Shown: positions 46,990-61,377, counted from the first letter of the stretch. The stretch: 64,000 bases of DNA from Sceloporus undulatus (GCF_019175285.1 NC_056528.1:13321961-13385960), one strand, 5' to 3'. Notes: generated by a model from the letters alone, not told the origin. Program-made: numbers and translations.

Positions 46990-47300
46990 TTCCACGTGGA
47001 GAAGGAAAAAGACTACATTTCCCGTCGTGCTTTGCGGCCCTTGCGGCTTGGCTGCCAGCAAGCAAGCGAGCGCGCTCCCTCTGCAGGCCGCCGCTGGTAT
47101 TGCGCCTCTCCTGCCTCCTTCATCCTCAGCATCTTTCTGCATCTGGAATATTTCTTGCATGTCTTTCTCTCCTTTTTTTGCAAAAGAGGGAGGATCGTTT
47201 CAGGTGGAAAGAGGAGGAGGAAAGGCTCCAGGATCCCGGGAGGAGGAGGAGGAGGAGGAGGAGCAGGCCTGGTCAGGAGATCTGACTGGGGGAGTCTCTT
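46990..47300 (+). promoter_or_regulatory. Probable SLC27A4 promoter and untranslated first exon
   Basis: A CpG-rich block begins with a near-consensus ZNF143 (STAF) motif at 47012-47037 (ACTACATTTCCC followed by GTCGTGCTTTGCGGC). It lies about 570 bases from the tRNA, the same arrangement as in human. The SLC27A4 start-codon exon has a splice acceptor in front of it, so the first exon must be non-coding and lie upstream, most likely here. I could not fix its donor. The overlapping open frames across 46850-47700 are compositional; a GAG/GGA run lies at 47240-47265. Confidence 0.5.
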
Positions 47301-47699
47301 CTTTTCTTAACATCATTTTTGCAATCCGGATTTAAAAAGGAGTGGAAGAGAGGTGGCTTTTGCTTGCATCTTGGCAGAGGTTGGCTCACCCACCAGGCTC
47401 TCCTTTTGGGGCTGGATCTGGATGCTGGATCGTGGGATGTGGAGCAAGAGCCATCGGTAGCTCCAAAGGAGGCAGGAGGTGGGTGCAGTGTGGACGCCCC
47501 CGGACCAAACGGGGGTAACACCAGGGGCCATTTGCACTTGCATGGGAAGGGAGGGATTCTGGAGGGAAATAGGAGAGGGGGCCTTGGTCCAAGGAATGGA
47601 GGCATCCATGACCTTCTTCTTCTTTTTGCCCCCTTCCTCTGGATGTAGGTCGAATTCGCACCCAGCTCCACTTCCCAGCTTTTTGCCTTGTTGCTGTGT

Positions 47700-48185
47700 G
47701 CCTTTATGGGGGCCCTAAGGTGGGAACTTATTATAGGCTTGGCTTGGCACAGAGGAGCTTGGCCATGGCCTTCCTCTGAGGCTGAGAGAGTGTGACTTGA
47801 TGGCCCTTGAGGTCTCTTCCAATTCTAGAACTGTGCACCTTCAAGCTGTTTCTGACTTATGTCAACATAATAATAATAATAATAATTTGTTTTATTTATA
47901 TACCGCTATTCCAAAGATCATAGAGTTTTCTTGGCCCTATTTGTTCAGATGGGGTTTGCCATGGCCATCCCTTGAGGCTGAGAGAATGTGACTTGCCCAA
48001 GGTGCCTCAATGGCCCTTGCGGTCTCTTCCTGTTCTAGGATTGTGTGCCTTCAAGCTGTTTCTGACTTATGGTGACCCTAAAGTCAGTCTATCTATCATG
48101 GGGTTTTCTTGGTCATATTTGTTCAGATGGAGTTTGCCATGGCCTTCCCTGAGGATGAGAGAGTGTGACTTCTTGCCTAAGGGAA
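47700..48185 (-). mobile_element. Three tandem minus-strand SINE (family B) pieces
   Basis: The unit TGCCATGGCC...CTGAGGCTGAGAGA...GTGACTT followed by GTGCCTTCAAGCTGTTTCTGACTTAT recurs three times within 480 bases. A family A SINE tail is inserted between the first and second. This is nested insertion plus local duplication. Confidence 0.7.
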
Positions 48186-49983
48186 TCAACCTGCCATGAG
48201 TCCGAAGGGAGACCAGGAAAAAATTGCAACACCCATTCGCGTACAACACAAATTGTGACACACTGTGACAGTTGTGTGACACTCATTGTGAAGCCGTCTT
48301 TCCAAAAGCTACAGGAAGTCAGGCCTGGCTCCTTGTTTTGCTCAGGGGTGAATCAAATGTTGGGGTCTTTTCCCCATCCAGACCCCAACATGTTTTGCTC
48401 TTTCTGCTGGAGAAGATGGGAAGCCAAAGGTGGAATCTGGGAAGGAGAGCGAGAGCGATTGCTGCAATCTCGGTGCGGTGCTGCAATATCAAATGGTTGG
48501 TGTCAGTTTTGCATCTAAGTCAGGATTTCATGGGTTTGGCTCAGCCATCTAAAGGTGTCCAAAGAGCCAGTGTTTGCATCTCCAGGGATTAATTCAGACA
48601 ATCTCACAATAGGGATTTTTAGGAGGCCAGCTTTCTACAGATAGTTATTTATCTCTCTTCCAGTCGCCCGCCAACGCCATGCATTTCATAGGCTGCTATT
48701 GCTTTATTTATATAGCACCATTTCTAGGGCACTTATGGCAAAACAGTGCCACAGAGTAATAATAGACCTAAAACAATGTTCCTTATAAGCTTTTGGTTTC
48801 AATGAGGGAAAGGGACAGATGTCACTTGTGCCTTTGGCCATGTGTGACGTTTCAGGATGGGAACGGTGAGGCACCCCTGAAGGTGTTGGACTGCACCTCC
48901 CAGCAGCCTCTAGTCCTGGCAAGGGATGCTGGGAGCTGCAATACAAGCATTTTGTCATTTTTGCAGCACTGCAGGAGCAAAGGAATATTTTCTCAATATT
49001 CTCCCAATGGTCAAACATCTCAAACTGTTCCGGGGAAATGACTCGGTGCAGAAATAACATGAGTTTGTTCTTTTCCCCCCCCCCCCTGCACCAAAATTTA
49101 TTTTCTGCACAGAAAGCATTGCCATTGTATTTTCTGTATGGAAAACATAGTTGTCTGCAGAAGAGACATCCTTTTGGTGCAGGAAAAAAACACCAACAGA
49201 ATAAAGTTCCAGGACATTTTGGGACGGTCAGATGCTGAAAGAATACTGCACAAAAGGCCTCTGTTCTCCTTTTTCTTCTTCTTCCTGTTTTTCAACCAGG
49301 AAATGAAGAATTGAGAATATTCTTCCTCCGCTGCTTCCCCAGAATCTCATTCCTCTGTTTCGGTTTGCGGTGAATTTTCTGCACAGAGTTTCTCTCCGTT
49401 GGATTTGGGGCAGGAGAGAAGGATCTGGATCTCCTATCTAAGCTTGGGTTTTGTGGCTCCCACCTTTCACCTATCTGGCTCACCTATTTTTGGGGGGGTC
49501 GGCGCATGGGGAGATGTGAAACATTTGGGTGCTGTTGAAGCCTTATCCTCTCTTGGCAAGCACAAGGTGTTCTTTTCCCTCCAGAAGGGGCCTGTGAGCG
49601 GTTTGGTTCACAGCGATAAAAAGGAAGGGAGGAGAAGTGAATCTCTCTTGTTGCTGTATGATTTTTCAAGCTGTGTGTGTCTCTACAAACTGCAGAAAGA
49701 AGAGGAGTGAGAGGCTCTGCTACAAGCGGCCTTCCGGGTGTTTCTGTTGGGGGACTGCATCTCCCATTACCCCTGGCCAGCATAAGCCAGTGATGAGGGA
49801 CAATGAGAGCTACAGTCCAACAACAACTAGAAGGCCTGATGATTCTCACCATTGCAGAAAATGAAGGACTGGGGCTTGGGAATGCTCTGCTCTTGGACTA
49901 CAAATCCCAGAATCCCCCAGACAGTATGGGAGTGGTAGTCTAGAAAAAGGATGTTCTTAAGCCCTGAAGAAAGCTACTTGCCG

Positions 49984-50054
49984 CCTTCCTTCCTTCCTTC
50001 CTTCCTTCCTTCCTTCCTTCCTTCCTTCCTTCCTTCCTTCCTTCCTTCCTTCCT
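49984..50054. repeat. (CCTT)n microsatellite
   Basis: About 17 uninterrupted CCTT units. Confidence 0.95.
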
Positions 50055-53000
50055 TTATGGTTTCCTTTCATTCCTTTATTTTTCCCTCCCTCCATTTCTA
50101 AACCAGGGATATGCTGTAACTCTGGAGACCAAGGTTTGAATCTCAGCTCAGCCCTGGAAACTCGCTGGGTGACCGTGGGCGAGTCACACACTCTCTCAGC
50201 CTCAGAGCTTCACAGAACAGCTTTTGCCATCTTGACCACAGTCTGATGTTGCTTGTCCTGGTTTTCCTCTGGGAGGGTGCAGAGATTGTGCCCTGAAAAT
50301 GCAGAGAGAGAGAGGGAAAGAGCGAGGTTCTTTGCCATGGCGGCATTGTTCGTGCCACAGGGGAGAAGCTGCCATACCGGTTTTTGGAAGGTTTGATTTA
50401 AGCTCTGATAGCTGTCCGTAGGCGGAGGTGCCTCTGCCCTCTGGAAGAAGATGGGAGGAAATGCCAGAGGAAAGGAAAAGGCAGCAAGGGAAAGGCAGAA
50501 AGAGCAGGAGCGGGATTGTTGGCTGATTCAAGGGACCTGGGTTGCTGGGGATGGCCTGGCTCTTCTTCCCTTGCTGAATTAATTCAGTGCAAACTACTGG
50601 TGAGCTCATTTTGAGCTCAGTTTGCAGCAACTTGAACTTGATGATGATGAAAAGGGAAAATGGGAGGAGAAGAGAGAAAACGGGGCACTTTAAAAGCAGC
50701 TGAAAAAGTGGGATGGGAGAGGATTAAATCATGATTAGTTTGGGGTGCCTTCGAGACATTTCGGACTTATGGCAACCATAGGCCACCTCTAGACCATAGG
50801 CCACCTCACCTTGACCTTCAGCAGTTGCTTAAGTGGGTTCTGGATTGGATGGCCCACGATGCCCTTTCAAATGCTATGCTTCTGTGACTCCATGGGTGTC
50901 CGCTAGTTGGGCCTAGGAGATAGACGTAGGCCCTTAGTCCTGACTGGGACCATGGCATGGATAGGGGGACTTTAACCCTCCTCACCTCTTGCATTAGGAA
51001 AAGCCAGTGGTGATGCTCCAGAAATCTCATAGCCCTCAGTGTAAGGCTCTGGAGTCTTGTTTTTAGGTGAAAGGCTGACTTGGAGCAGGAAAATGCAATG
51101 TGTTCCCATTGCTCAAAGGTGCAGAGGGAGCGGTTCCAGCGAATTATGCAAGAGTAATTTTCCGAGGCGGTGGGCAAGGTCTGCAGATAGACTTTGTCTC
51201 ATCCAGGAGCACAAATCCAAGAGACTTTTAAGGGAGACTGTACAGTGTGTTAATGACTATTGAACTCCTATCAGAAGCATTGCCTTTCTCCCACTGGTCT
51301 GTGAGGGAAGCCATGATCCCATGCAGTGTGTATTGAACCTTGACTCTTGATTCCAGGTTTAAACGTCCCAGGTTCATGGACAGTGTGCCTTTGGAGGGAT
51401 GTTGTTTTTCTTTGCCATCCAGTTCCAGTTCTGATGATGCCAAGCAAGAGATTTCCATGAACCCTGCTCAGGTCTTGCAAACTTGCAGAGCAGCCATGGC
51501 TTCCTTTTTTGAGTCAGTCATGATGTGTCCAAAGTAAGATGGCCTCAGTCTAGTTACGTTGGCTTCTAGGGATAGTTCAGGCTTTGCTCTGAGACAGAGT
51601 TATTTCTCTTTTTGGCTGCCAATGGTATCCATAGGACTCTTACCCAGCACCACATTTCAAGTGAGTTGATGTCTTCCTGACAGCTTTCTTCACTGGCCCG
51701 CTTTCACAATCGCACAAAGAACATCCAGAACACGAAATACGAAAGCATGGATGATCCTGACTTTGATATTTAAATGACGTGTTTGTCCATGTGAGGATCT
51801 TATCTCAATCTTTCGTAGCCGCCTTTGCAAGTCTTCATCTTCTCAACTAATATTCCTTTTGATTTAAGGCTGAGCCAAGGTACAGCTTGGCCATTGTGGG
51901 ATTGGAAGGACATCAGACAACAATCTCCATAATCCCCTGAGTGTTGTAACCTTAAAGGAATGCTTCTGAACTCTGCTGGGTTTGGTGTGCATGCATCCAG
52001 ACTGTCAGCTCGACCTAGTTTTGATACCGCTTTCAGACCACTTTAACTCATCCTATGACAGCCTGACATTTGCAGTTTGATGAGGGACATGCGCTTGGGT
52101 GTATCCACATGGCACATTTATAGCACTTTGGCACCACTTTAACTACCATGCCTTGGTCTTGTAAAATCCAGAGATTTGTAGTTTTGAGGGACTTTGTGAC
52201 TCTCTACTAGAACTGTACCCTAAAACTTTATAATGGAGGTGTCCATATCCCTCACCAATGTCTATTCATGCTTTACTTGCATCAGTGCATATTTGGATCA
52301 GCAGCCTTACATTTGAAAGTTCCTGGGCAACTGGAGACTAATAGTGAGTTTCCTCTGGGTTTGAGTGGGAACTTTAAAAGAGCTGCACCTATTCGGGGAG
52401 AAGGCCCAGCACCATGGACGCTTCTTTTAAAGTCCAGACATTATGACTTCCCCCCGGGAGCGTCCCAAGGTGCTTAGGCAAAAGTGGTTTTTCGAGGGGG
52501 TGGAATAAAAAGTTGCCCAAGGTGTTTCGACCTGATCCCTCCCAATAGGTTTGCCACCTTAGATGGTTCATTTGAATGCCAGACTGAAACCCAGAGAGAT
52601 TCACTTGCCCCCTTGCTCTAGAACCCACAGGCCACCACTGCTCTAGAACCCATGCTCAGAACCGGCATGCATGTTCCCTGTTCTCTCAGAAGTGTAATGA
52701 CCTTTTGATCCATGCATCCTCAATGCCTCTCTAATAATAATAATAATAATTTATATATCCTGGAGCATGCAGAGTGCCTTTGGATGTTAGTGGCTGGATT
52801 TCAGCTGCATCTCCAAAAGGATGATTGTGGTGGAGATCTGGATGCCACCCTTCTCTGTCCTGATGAAGGGTAAATCCTTCGGTGCCAATGCCATTTAAAA
52901 TCCAAAGGATGTGAAATTTTCAAGCAGCTCCACAACAGTTCGGTAAACAACCAGTTGCACTGTAAGACAAAATGCAACAATGAAAGCATCCTGCAGCGGT

Positions 53001-53720
53001 TTTCCTGGAGCTCAAGGGAGACCTTAGAAAAGTTGATTGTGCAACTTGGCCCTTTCATGGCTGGGTTCACCAAAACCTTCCATGTCCAGCTTTTTGCTGA
53101 ATAACCTTGGCATGAGAAGCATCCGGAAAGCGCTGCATCAAATACTGCAAACACTTGTAAACACTGCCTCCTGGCCTCCCTGCGCTTCCTCTCCACTTTT
53201 TAACTTCCTCTCTCTCTCTCAGCGGCATCAAAGCATAAACCGATATGCAGAAATAAACCTGGATGCCGACTTTGGAACAAAAAACATCAAGCTCTTTGGG
53301 ATGTTTTGTTTGAAATTTCCAAGAGCCTGTTGACTTTCTGTAGCGTTCTGTGAGCTATTTGGGGAAGTTGCATAGCTTCTGACATTTGACAGATGAAAAA
53401 GAGACAAACACAGAGAGAACACTGTATAAAATCTTATCAGGTGAATGCAGAGGTGCCTATACACTTTACTGACACATCTGTCCTTTCACTTCACTACTTT
53501 CAAAACAAAATCTGTGGGACTATATTGGAAGGTAAAGGATGGCATCCCTATATAATACTCTAATATGTGTGTGTGTGTGTGTATGTGTGCAGAAACATGC
53601 ATGCCTACCAAGCTTGAGATGCAGAGGATCTGCATGAAAGGAGGGCAAATCATTTCTTGCATCCTTTATCATCCAGTCATCCTCAAATATGAAGTTTCTT
53701 CTAAACGCTCTCCATGTGTT

Positions 53721-53730
53721 NNNNNNNNNN
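53721..53730. other. Assembly gap (10 N), non-coding
   Basis: Ten Ns of the same size as the gap at 31967, in non-coding sequence. Its true length cannot be judged. Confidence 0.95.
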
Positions 53731-54934
53731 CAGTGTGGCTTCTTCCCAATAAATGCTCATTGTAGCCAATTGGTGTTAGCAAAAAAAAATAATTACTTAC
53801 ATGAAAGTTCATGCTGCCAATTTCTTCCTTTCGGTGAGTCTCAAAGGTGCTACAAGATCTCTTTACATATTGATTTTACAGACTATTATTACCTTTGAAT
53901 AATAATAATATTAATAATAATATGCATCTGAGGAAATAGACTGGTCTAAGAAAGTTCATGCTGCCAATTTCTTCCTTTCGGTGAGTCTCAAAGGTGCCAT
54001 AAGATCTCTCTATGTACTGATTCTACAGACTAACAGGGCTATATCTTTGAATTCAAGCAATGCTCTGTTCAGCTCATCTGTCCAGGAGCAAACTTTTCAA
54101 TGGGCGCATCCTTGAATGAAAAGACTGAAAGAACAAAATTTGCGTGTCTCATTGTAGGCAAATGAAACCCGAGGCCTTGTTTTGCTTGGCTAATAAATAA
54201 TCCATGTTTAAACAGCTTGGATATGTACTTTTAACAATACCAAAGTCCTGCCCAAGTTGGGCTCTGAGCCAAGGCTACTGCTGCTGACCTGCTGCTCAGG
54301 GTTTATGGGGACAAGAGGAGGGTTATTCTGCCAAAGGTTAAGGGGAGCAACTGGGAAAGATATGGGGAGAGGCTTGGCAACCTCTTGGCCTTTGCCCAGT
54401 GGGCATGGGCATGCTACCAATCCTCAACAGGACTAGGAGAATAATCTGTCTCCAGGGATTGCCTTTGGACTTCATTCTTATCTGAGTAGTCTTTTAATCT
54501 CATGCTCAACAGGTTATGGTCCTCAAAGCCGTATCTCTGTTGGGAGGAAGCGAGGCAAAGCTGCGGAGGGACCTTGGAGGAGAGAAGAATTAACCAAGAT
54601 CGGGATCGTCCTTTTCTCTTGGTAAGTCAGTCCTCCATCTTTCGAGGGAAAGTGTTTGTTTTGGTGCGGAGGTGCATACCCACCAACATTTCACAGACGA
54701 AAACTAGGACTTGTGTGTATGGCCAAGCAACATCGGAGTATGGCCAAGAAGGCAAAAGTCATTACTGATGGAAGCAGGCACAATCTAGAACAAGCAGAGA
54801 GCAAGCTGAGTATGATCAAACTATTGAGAAGAAGAAGGTCAAGATTAGCATGTCATATATATAAACAAATTATATTACATGTAAAGGAAGTTAGGGCAAG
54901 GTCTGTATCTATCACCAAAATATATTGTCTTGAA

Positions 54935-55311
54935 CAGGAGTAGGCAACCTGCGGCCCGCAGGCCGGATGCGGCTCGGCGAGGCCTTGGGACCAGCCCCAG
55001 CCCGGTCCTGCCGCCGATTGCCGCCGGGGCCTTTGGCCTCTCGCGCACAGGGGCAAGGGGGGCAATTGTCTATAGATGCCTCAGAAACATGCATTTATAT
55101 TAACATTTTTTTAAAAATCAGCAAATTTTTTTGCGTGTCCTCCACTTTTTTAAAAAAAGTATCCACCATTTGAAAATGTTGTCCTACATTTGTCCTGGTT
55201 TATTTATTTTATTTTATTTTATTTTATTTTATTTTATTTATTGGCTTCGTCCCCCCAGTTGTCTGAGGGACAGCAACCTGGCCCCCGGCTCAAAAAGATT
55301 GCCTACCCCTG
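54935..55311. mobile_element. hAT-type element with perfect 8-base target duplication
   Basis: Inverted ends CAGGAGTAGGCAA and TTGCCTACCCCTG. The flanks GTCTTGAA at 54927-54934 and 55312-55319 are identical, a perfect 8-base duplication diagnostic of hAT. The interior is non-coding: a GC-rich left part (54951-55065) and an (ATTTT)n microsatellite at about 55200-55240. Confidence 0.9.
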
Positions 55312-55528
55312 GTCTTGAAGGAACAGACAAGAATAATGTAAACAAAGAAAGAATATTGATAAGGTGAAATATAGATATGATGTGATATTAAGAGGGCCAG
55401 AGCATTAATGGGGACTGTCCCTGCCGAATTGGGCAAATATGTCCCTCTGCAATTAATGGGTTTTGAGAGAGCGTTTTGCTGAATTGCACTTTCTCTCTCT
55501 CTCTCTCTCTCTTCTCTCCTCTCAAGCC

Positions 55529-58500
55529 ATGATGTTTCGTTTGGTGGCTCTCCTCCTCCTCTTTGTCGTTTTTCGGTTATTCCTGGACTTGCCTTGGATT
55601 CAGGTGATCCCAGCCGTCTTAATATTCTACTTGGGATCCGGAGGCTGGAAATTCCTTCATATCTTTGTCAAGACTGTCAAGAGGGATGTCACGTAAGTTT
55701 GGGAAAATCTGTTGTCATTTTACTTTATTTGTAACCTGCTTTTTTCCTCCCTTGGCACCCAAAGTAGTTCACAGTATGAATTAGAACAAAATACAGTTGG
55801 AGCAATGGTCATTGGGGAAGTTAAAAAAGAACGAAACGATTCACTTTAAAAAATAAGTTTAACATTATTTTAAAAGGCCATTGTAATGTTAATATGTGTG
55901 TCCGCAAGTTGTTTTTGACTGAAGCAAACCTGTCATGGGACACAGTGTTTGAAACATAAGCTGATGTTGATGGACGAATACTCTTATCCGGAAAAAATCT
56001 TATCTTCTGTTATAAACCTATATATAAAAAAAGATTTGAACAGTTAAACCTGGTTCCAAGGAGCTCTGGACTTGGTACTGTATGAGCAATTGACCCTGAA
56101 CATCAGGTCGATCAAAGGTTTGTTGGGAAATGGTTCCAATTTATTGACTATTTGCACAACAAGGGTGGACTTTGGACAATCCCATCGGGTTTTGGAAGGA
56201 CCTACTGAGAATATAAATTGCACTTATTCTTTTGCTGGAACCTTTGATGACAATCCTCAATGAACAAATCCAACAAATCTGCTGGGAACCAGATTTGTCA
56301 GAAAGAGAACGTAAAATATGATCAAGAAACTTTTGTCTAAGAGCTGTATAAAGAGGGCAATGTAAAAGATCATGTTCAATATTTTCCACTGCCCTAGTTT
56401 TACAAATACACAATCTTAGATGGATATATATATATATATATATATATATATCAATTGCAAACATCTTAGAACAAAACAACAAGGATGACAGCCTGTGAAT
56501 AAACAAAGCAAATGACTAACACATGAATATCACAAATGAACCTTTAAGGACAAGTCCTTACGCACACCCAAAGAAGCAACACACTTTCAGAGTGTGGCCA
56601 ATGCAGAATGACTCCAGATTTTGTCAGAGCTCCATTGTGTTAAAAATAATACCACAACTATCAAGTCCCAGGTTGAGAAAGGACAGACAGAACCCATCTT
56701 GGGAGATCAAACACAATGACAAGCCTTATTGGGTTTTGTTTTAAGACTGAGCAGGGGAAGCCATATCTGGTACTAATCTGTGTGTAGGAGGTTGTTTTGG
56801 AAGAACTTGGAGTTTGCTGGCAAGTAGGACCGTTACTAGCTCTTCGTCCCCTGTGGCTTAAAGGAGCTATTCTGCAGAATGGAACGTCCTGGATTAAAGA
56901 ACATTTCTTTACCAACCAGGATCAGTACTTGGCTTACACCTCCAAGCTGCCAATTTGCATGTATGTATGTATGTCTCTGAACTAATTCCAGTTGCTGTCT
57001 GAATGGGGGCTATTGAAACCTTTGTATCCTTCAACATTTTGCAGATGGAAAGTTTGACGCAAGCAACATGGTCAAGATTGCAAAAGTTGTCATTGAGGAA
57101 GGAGCTAGGAGAGTCTGCACAGGTTTGCTTGTGCCTAAGCCTACAGGGAAGGGGAATATTTTACTCCTCCACTGAGTTAACTGAATGCAAAGTACTTTTG
57201 CTCTATGAACTCATTTTGTAGCAACTGAAGTAAGTTGGGGATAAAAAAGGAAAGTAAGGGAGGAGAAAGAACCTGCGATATTTTAAAAGCAGCTGAAAAA
57301 GTAGGATAACAGAGATTAATTGGCTAAATTGGGACAGATGGAGAGTATGGACATACTGTACGGGGAATTTCCAGGGACCTACTAGGACTTCAGAAACAGG
57401 TGCAAACCACATTTGGACCGTAGGCTAAATGTTGCCAAACCCTGGTTTAATAATTAAGTAATCTAATTGCAATCTTACATCATAACGTCTTGACCAGGCA
57501 GGTGAACACACCTAGATGAGGAAATTACGATGCCAGAGTTTATTGCGGTGTGGAGTATGTTGCAACTGAAACAATCTTTCTTGTCTCCTCATCTCCTCTT
57601 CTCTTGGGAGAAACTGCCTATCAGGGTCTCCTGGTGGGAACGTTACTCATGCTGTGTTCCCCCTTTTTAGGGCTGGACTTTCTGTTGGATTCACCTGGCT
57701 GAAAATCTGGTGGTATATACGGAACAAATACACAATCCCTCAGCTCTTCCAGCAGACGGCAAAGAAACATCCGGAGAAAGTGGCCCTCATCTTCCAAGGG
57801 ACGGACGAGACCTGGACCTTTCAGGACTTGGACAATTACTCCAACAAGGTGGCTAATTTCTTGTATGAAAGGGGTTTCCGCTCTGGAGATGTGCTTGCGC
57901 TCTTTATGGAATCCCGAAACCAGTACGTTGGTCTCTGGCTCGGCATGGCGAAGATCGGCGTGGAGGCGGCGCTGCTGAACTCCAACGTACGGCAGGACTC
58001 TTTGCTGCACTGCGTCAACGTCTCAAAGGCAAAAGCCATCCTGTTTGGAAGCGAATTGGCAGAAGGTGAAAGGAAGGAGAGGCGAACGGTGTGGGGAGAA
58101 GGGGATAAAATGAATTAAATGGATGTCAGGGAGAAGGAGGAAAGTGGGAAAAGGTGCCAGTGTCCATTTAAAAGATTTTTAAGCCACCAGTAAAATCGTC
58201 ATCATCATTACCTTCATGTACTAGTAGCTTAAAAATATTTTAAATAGTCATTAGCATCATCAGCATCAATAGTATCAGTAAGCAGACAGACCTTGATTTT
58301 GTCATTTAATATAAGGGACACCATTTTACTGTTGTTGTTATGTGCCTTCAACTCGTTTCTGACGTACAGTGACTCCATTATAGGGCTTTCTTAGCAAAGA
58401 TTTGTTCAGAGGAGGCTTGCCATTGCCTTCCTCTGAGGCTGACCATTTTACTACTGTTGTATTTAATGGGACTTGAGCATTGGATTTTGGTATCCATGGG

Positions 58501-59804
58501 AGGTCTTGGAACTAGACCCCAATAGATACCAAGAGCCCATTGTAGTTCTTACCCACCTTTCCTTATGGATAGAGGCATGGAACAGCAACAAATTAAACAT
58601 TTAATACAGTCAAAAGATCAAATCTCTTATGGCAAGTCTTTCCACAATCTGGTTTATTTGGAGAAAGTTTGTCATGGTCTTTTCTGAGGCTGAGAGAGAG
58701 GTTTGCATTTGAACCCTGGTCGCCCAGAATCCTAGCCCAACACTCAGCCCACTAGACCACACTGTCTACTCTTTTTCTGCTAATACTCATTCTCTCTTCC
58801 TAGCTTTGCAGGAGGTGCAGCCTTCACTTGGGAAATCCATCCATCTCTTCTGTTTGGGAGACTTGAAAACAGAAAATGGTCCCTCTGGTTCAGAACATTT
58901 GGATCCATTGATTGAAAAAGCATCTTCTCACGCACCCATTCCTCCAGACAAGGGATTCCTAGGTATTGCAAAAAAATGCAGTGAATGGGAAAGGTGCTTT
59001 CTTTTAGACTGGAGACCTTGTGGCATGTTTGATCCATAGAATCTGCTTCTAACTGTAGTGAGCTGGATTGCAGAACCGGCTTTGAATACCACAATGGACT
59101 TCATAGATACGATAAATGAATTTCTCTTCGTTCTTTTGCCTTCCAGATAAATTGTTCTACGTATACACCTCCGGCACAACGGGATTGCCCAAGGCAGCGA
59201 TCATTGTCCATTGTAGGTCAGTGAAATTGTGCTATGGGTGGGTGACTGGGATTTATATAACCAGTGAACACAATATTCCCAACTTGGTCTGACCAGCGCA
59301 GAATGGAGTGGCATTACTGCTTCCCTTGATCTGGACTCTATGCTCTTGTTGATGCAGCCCAGAACTGCATTGATGTTTTTGGCTGCTGCACCACACTGTT
59401 GACTCATGTATTTACTGGACAATCTGATTTGTTTACTATGCGTAATGAGTCAATGGAAATATGTTTAAAAGATAAAAGGCTTCAGGCCAGCCCAGTGGGA
59501 AATGTATTCCTGTTTCTGATTTTAGCAACACTGAGGTCCCTCTTTCCTCTCCTGACCCAGGTATTACCGTATGGCGTCTCTGGTGTATAATGGATTCCGG
59601 ATGAGGCCTGACGATATAGTTTATGACTGCCTCCCCTTGTATCACTCTGCAGGTAACTTGAGCACTCTGTATCTTTGTGTTTATAGGAATTTGTGCTACT
59701 ATGATATTGCACCTTTACAGGCTTTCCTTTGCTCTTAGGGCTTTCCTTTGCCGTTAAGAGATTAACTGCCAAAGTTAAACCTGTGAAAGTGGTGGGTTTG
59801 GTGC

Positions 59805-59835
<31 letters not shown>

Positions 59836-61338
59836 CAAAACAAAACCCCTGACAATTGCACTGACCTTTTAAAAAAAGTTGAGGGGTCTTGGGGGACCAG
59901 CAAGCAAGGCTTCAAGGGCTTTGAATTTGGCTCTAGGGCTAATGTTAAGTCCATCAGTTGTGTATCATCTGCCCTTGTTTTAGAATGTGAACCACATACA
60001 AAAGCTGGGAAACTACTGAATTATGGCGGCACGCTTGGGGGGAAGGTCTGTAGCTTTCTGGGACATAACAGAACATCTATATACAAATACATATAACAAG
60101 AAGAACATGGGTTGCAATTTATCTGAAGGACCATATTCTACCACATGAGCCTACCTAGTTTGGAGATCGTCAGGAGGGTCAATTCCCTCCATCCCATAGC
60201 TCTCATCTGGTAGAAATGGGAAGGTGCCTTCTTGGTGGTTGCTCCTTCCTGGAGCAGCTCAGTTTAGTCAGATTCATCCTCCCAGCCCTGTAGGTCCCCC
60301 CTAACCTGGGTCCTTGAATAGACTGATCTTCACACAGAACAAGGGATGAAAAGACTGGTCTTCATGCAAAACAAGAGATGAAGAAGTCAGCCTTTCCTAA
60401 GATGGGTGGACATCACCATTTTCAGACCTCCTGTTGGCTTTTCCTCACCCCCTTGGTCTTTCCTTCTAGGTAACATAGTTGGAATTGGCCAGTGCCTGCT
60501 TCACGGACTGACGGTGGTGATCCGGAAGAAGTTCTCCGCTTCTCGCTTCTGGGAAGACTGTGTCCAGTACAACTGTACGGTGAGGCAGGGGTGAGGACTA
60601 ATGGGAGTGGTGGGTGGAGCAAGGTTTGTTCAGAAGGGGCTTGCCATGGCCTTCCTCTGAAGCTGAGAGAGTGTCACTTGGATTCAAACCCTGGTCTCTA
60701 GAGTTTTAGTCCAGGGCTCAAACTGCTACACCAAGGTAGCTCCAAAACTCCATCTTAGGGAAGAGGCATTTCAATATATGGATGTTTCAATGTACATTTC
60801 AAGGAAATGCATACAAAAATTGGGAAACTAACAATGATATAATAAGGAAGGAGGATCAGCCATCTAGGGAAGCCCAAAAAGTTGGATTGGGATCCCAGAA
60901 GAGCCAGAGTTAGGCTTCAGAGCTGAGGTTTTCCACATCTGAACTAGTGTCTGGAGTGATAATGGTGGAGCAGTGGAGACATCCCATTGATTCAATAGTC
61001 ATTATGGAATCAAGCCACATAGAGACACCTGATAGAAAAGACAAATAGAAAAGTGGGGGTGGGAAAGTGGAAACATGTGTCCTGAATTAATTTATAAAGA
61101 TCCCCTCCCCTGCTCATTTTTCTGAATGAGATTCTAGATATCATTGAAAATGGTTTGATGGCTGGCATTACAGACAGAGTTAAGACTCAGGCTTTACCCA
61201 TTCGCCATTTTACTACACTTGCAAGGAAGCACTGCAAGTCAGAGAAGTGAGTTTAGGAAGTGAAGAATTCAAGTCCCAGTCCCGGTTTGGCTGGTTTGGT
61301 TTTTGCCAAATCATGATCTGTCTATCTTTTTATTGTTG

Positions 61339-61377
<39 letters not shown>

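Larger units (their letters stand above)
47300..55526. other. Presumed SLC27A4 first intron, repeats only
   Basis: I see no coding exon in these 8 kb. Contents: a tandem cluster of minus-strand SINE pieces (47700-48185), a (CCTT)n microsatellite (49984-50054), a plus-strand SINE piece (50118-50212), a palindromic-element piece near 52020-52240, a 10-N gap (53721-53730), two copies of an interspersed repeat (53810-53890 and 53950-54050) and a complete hAT element (54935-55311). The remainder, including 50640-52000 and 52380-53560, shows nothing I can assign. Confidence 0.5.

Noticed and set aside
46867-47671. Cluster of 90-147 residue frames on both strands, considered as a gene upstream of SLC27A4
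   Set aside because: Low-complexity (GAG/GGA and poly-Pro) translations without a known domain; better explained as promoter and untranslated first exon.
49984-50054. Regular repeats considered as a CRISPR-like array
   Set aside because: A four-base microsatellite in a vertebrate genome, with no spacer structure; no CRISPR array exists in the window.
49940-50191. Frames with (Lys-Glu-Gly-Arg)n or (Leu-Pro-Ser-Phe)n repeats
   Set aside because: They are direct translations of the (CCTT)n microsatellite.
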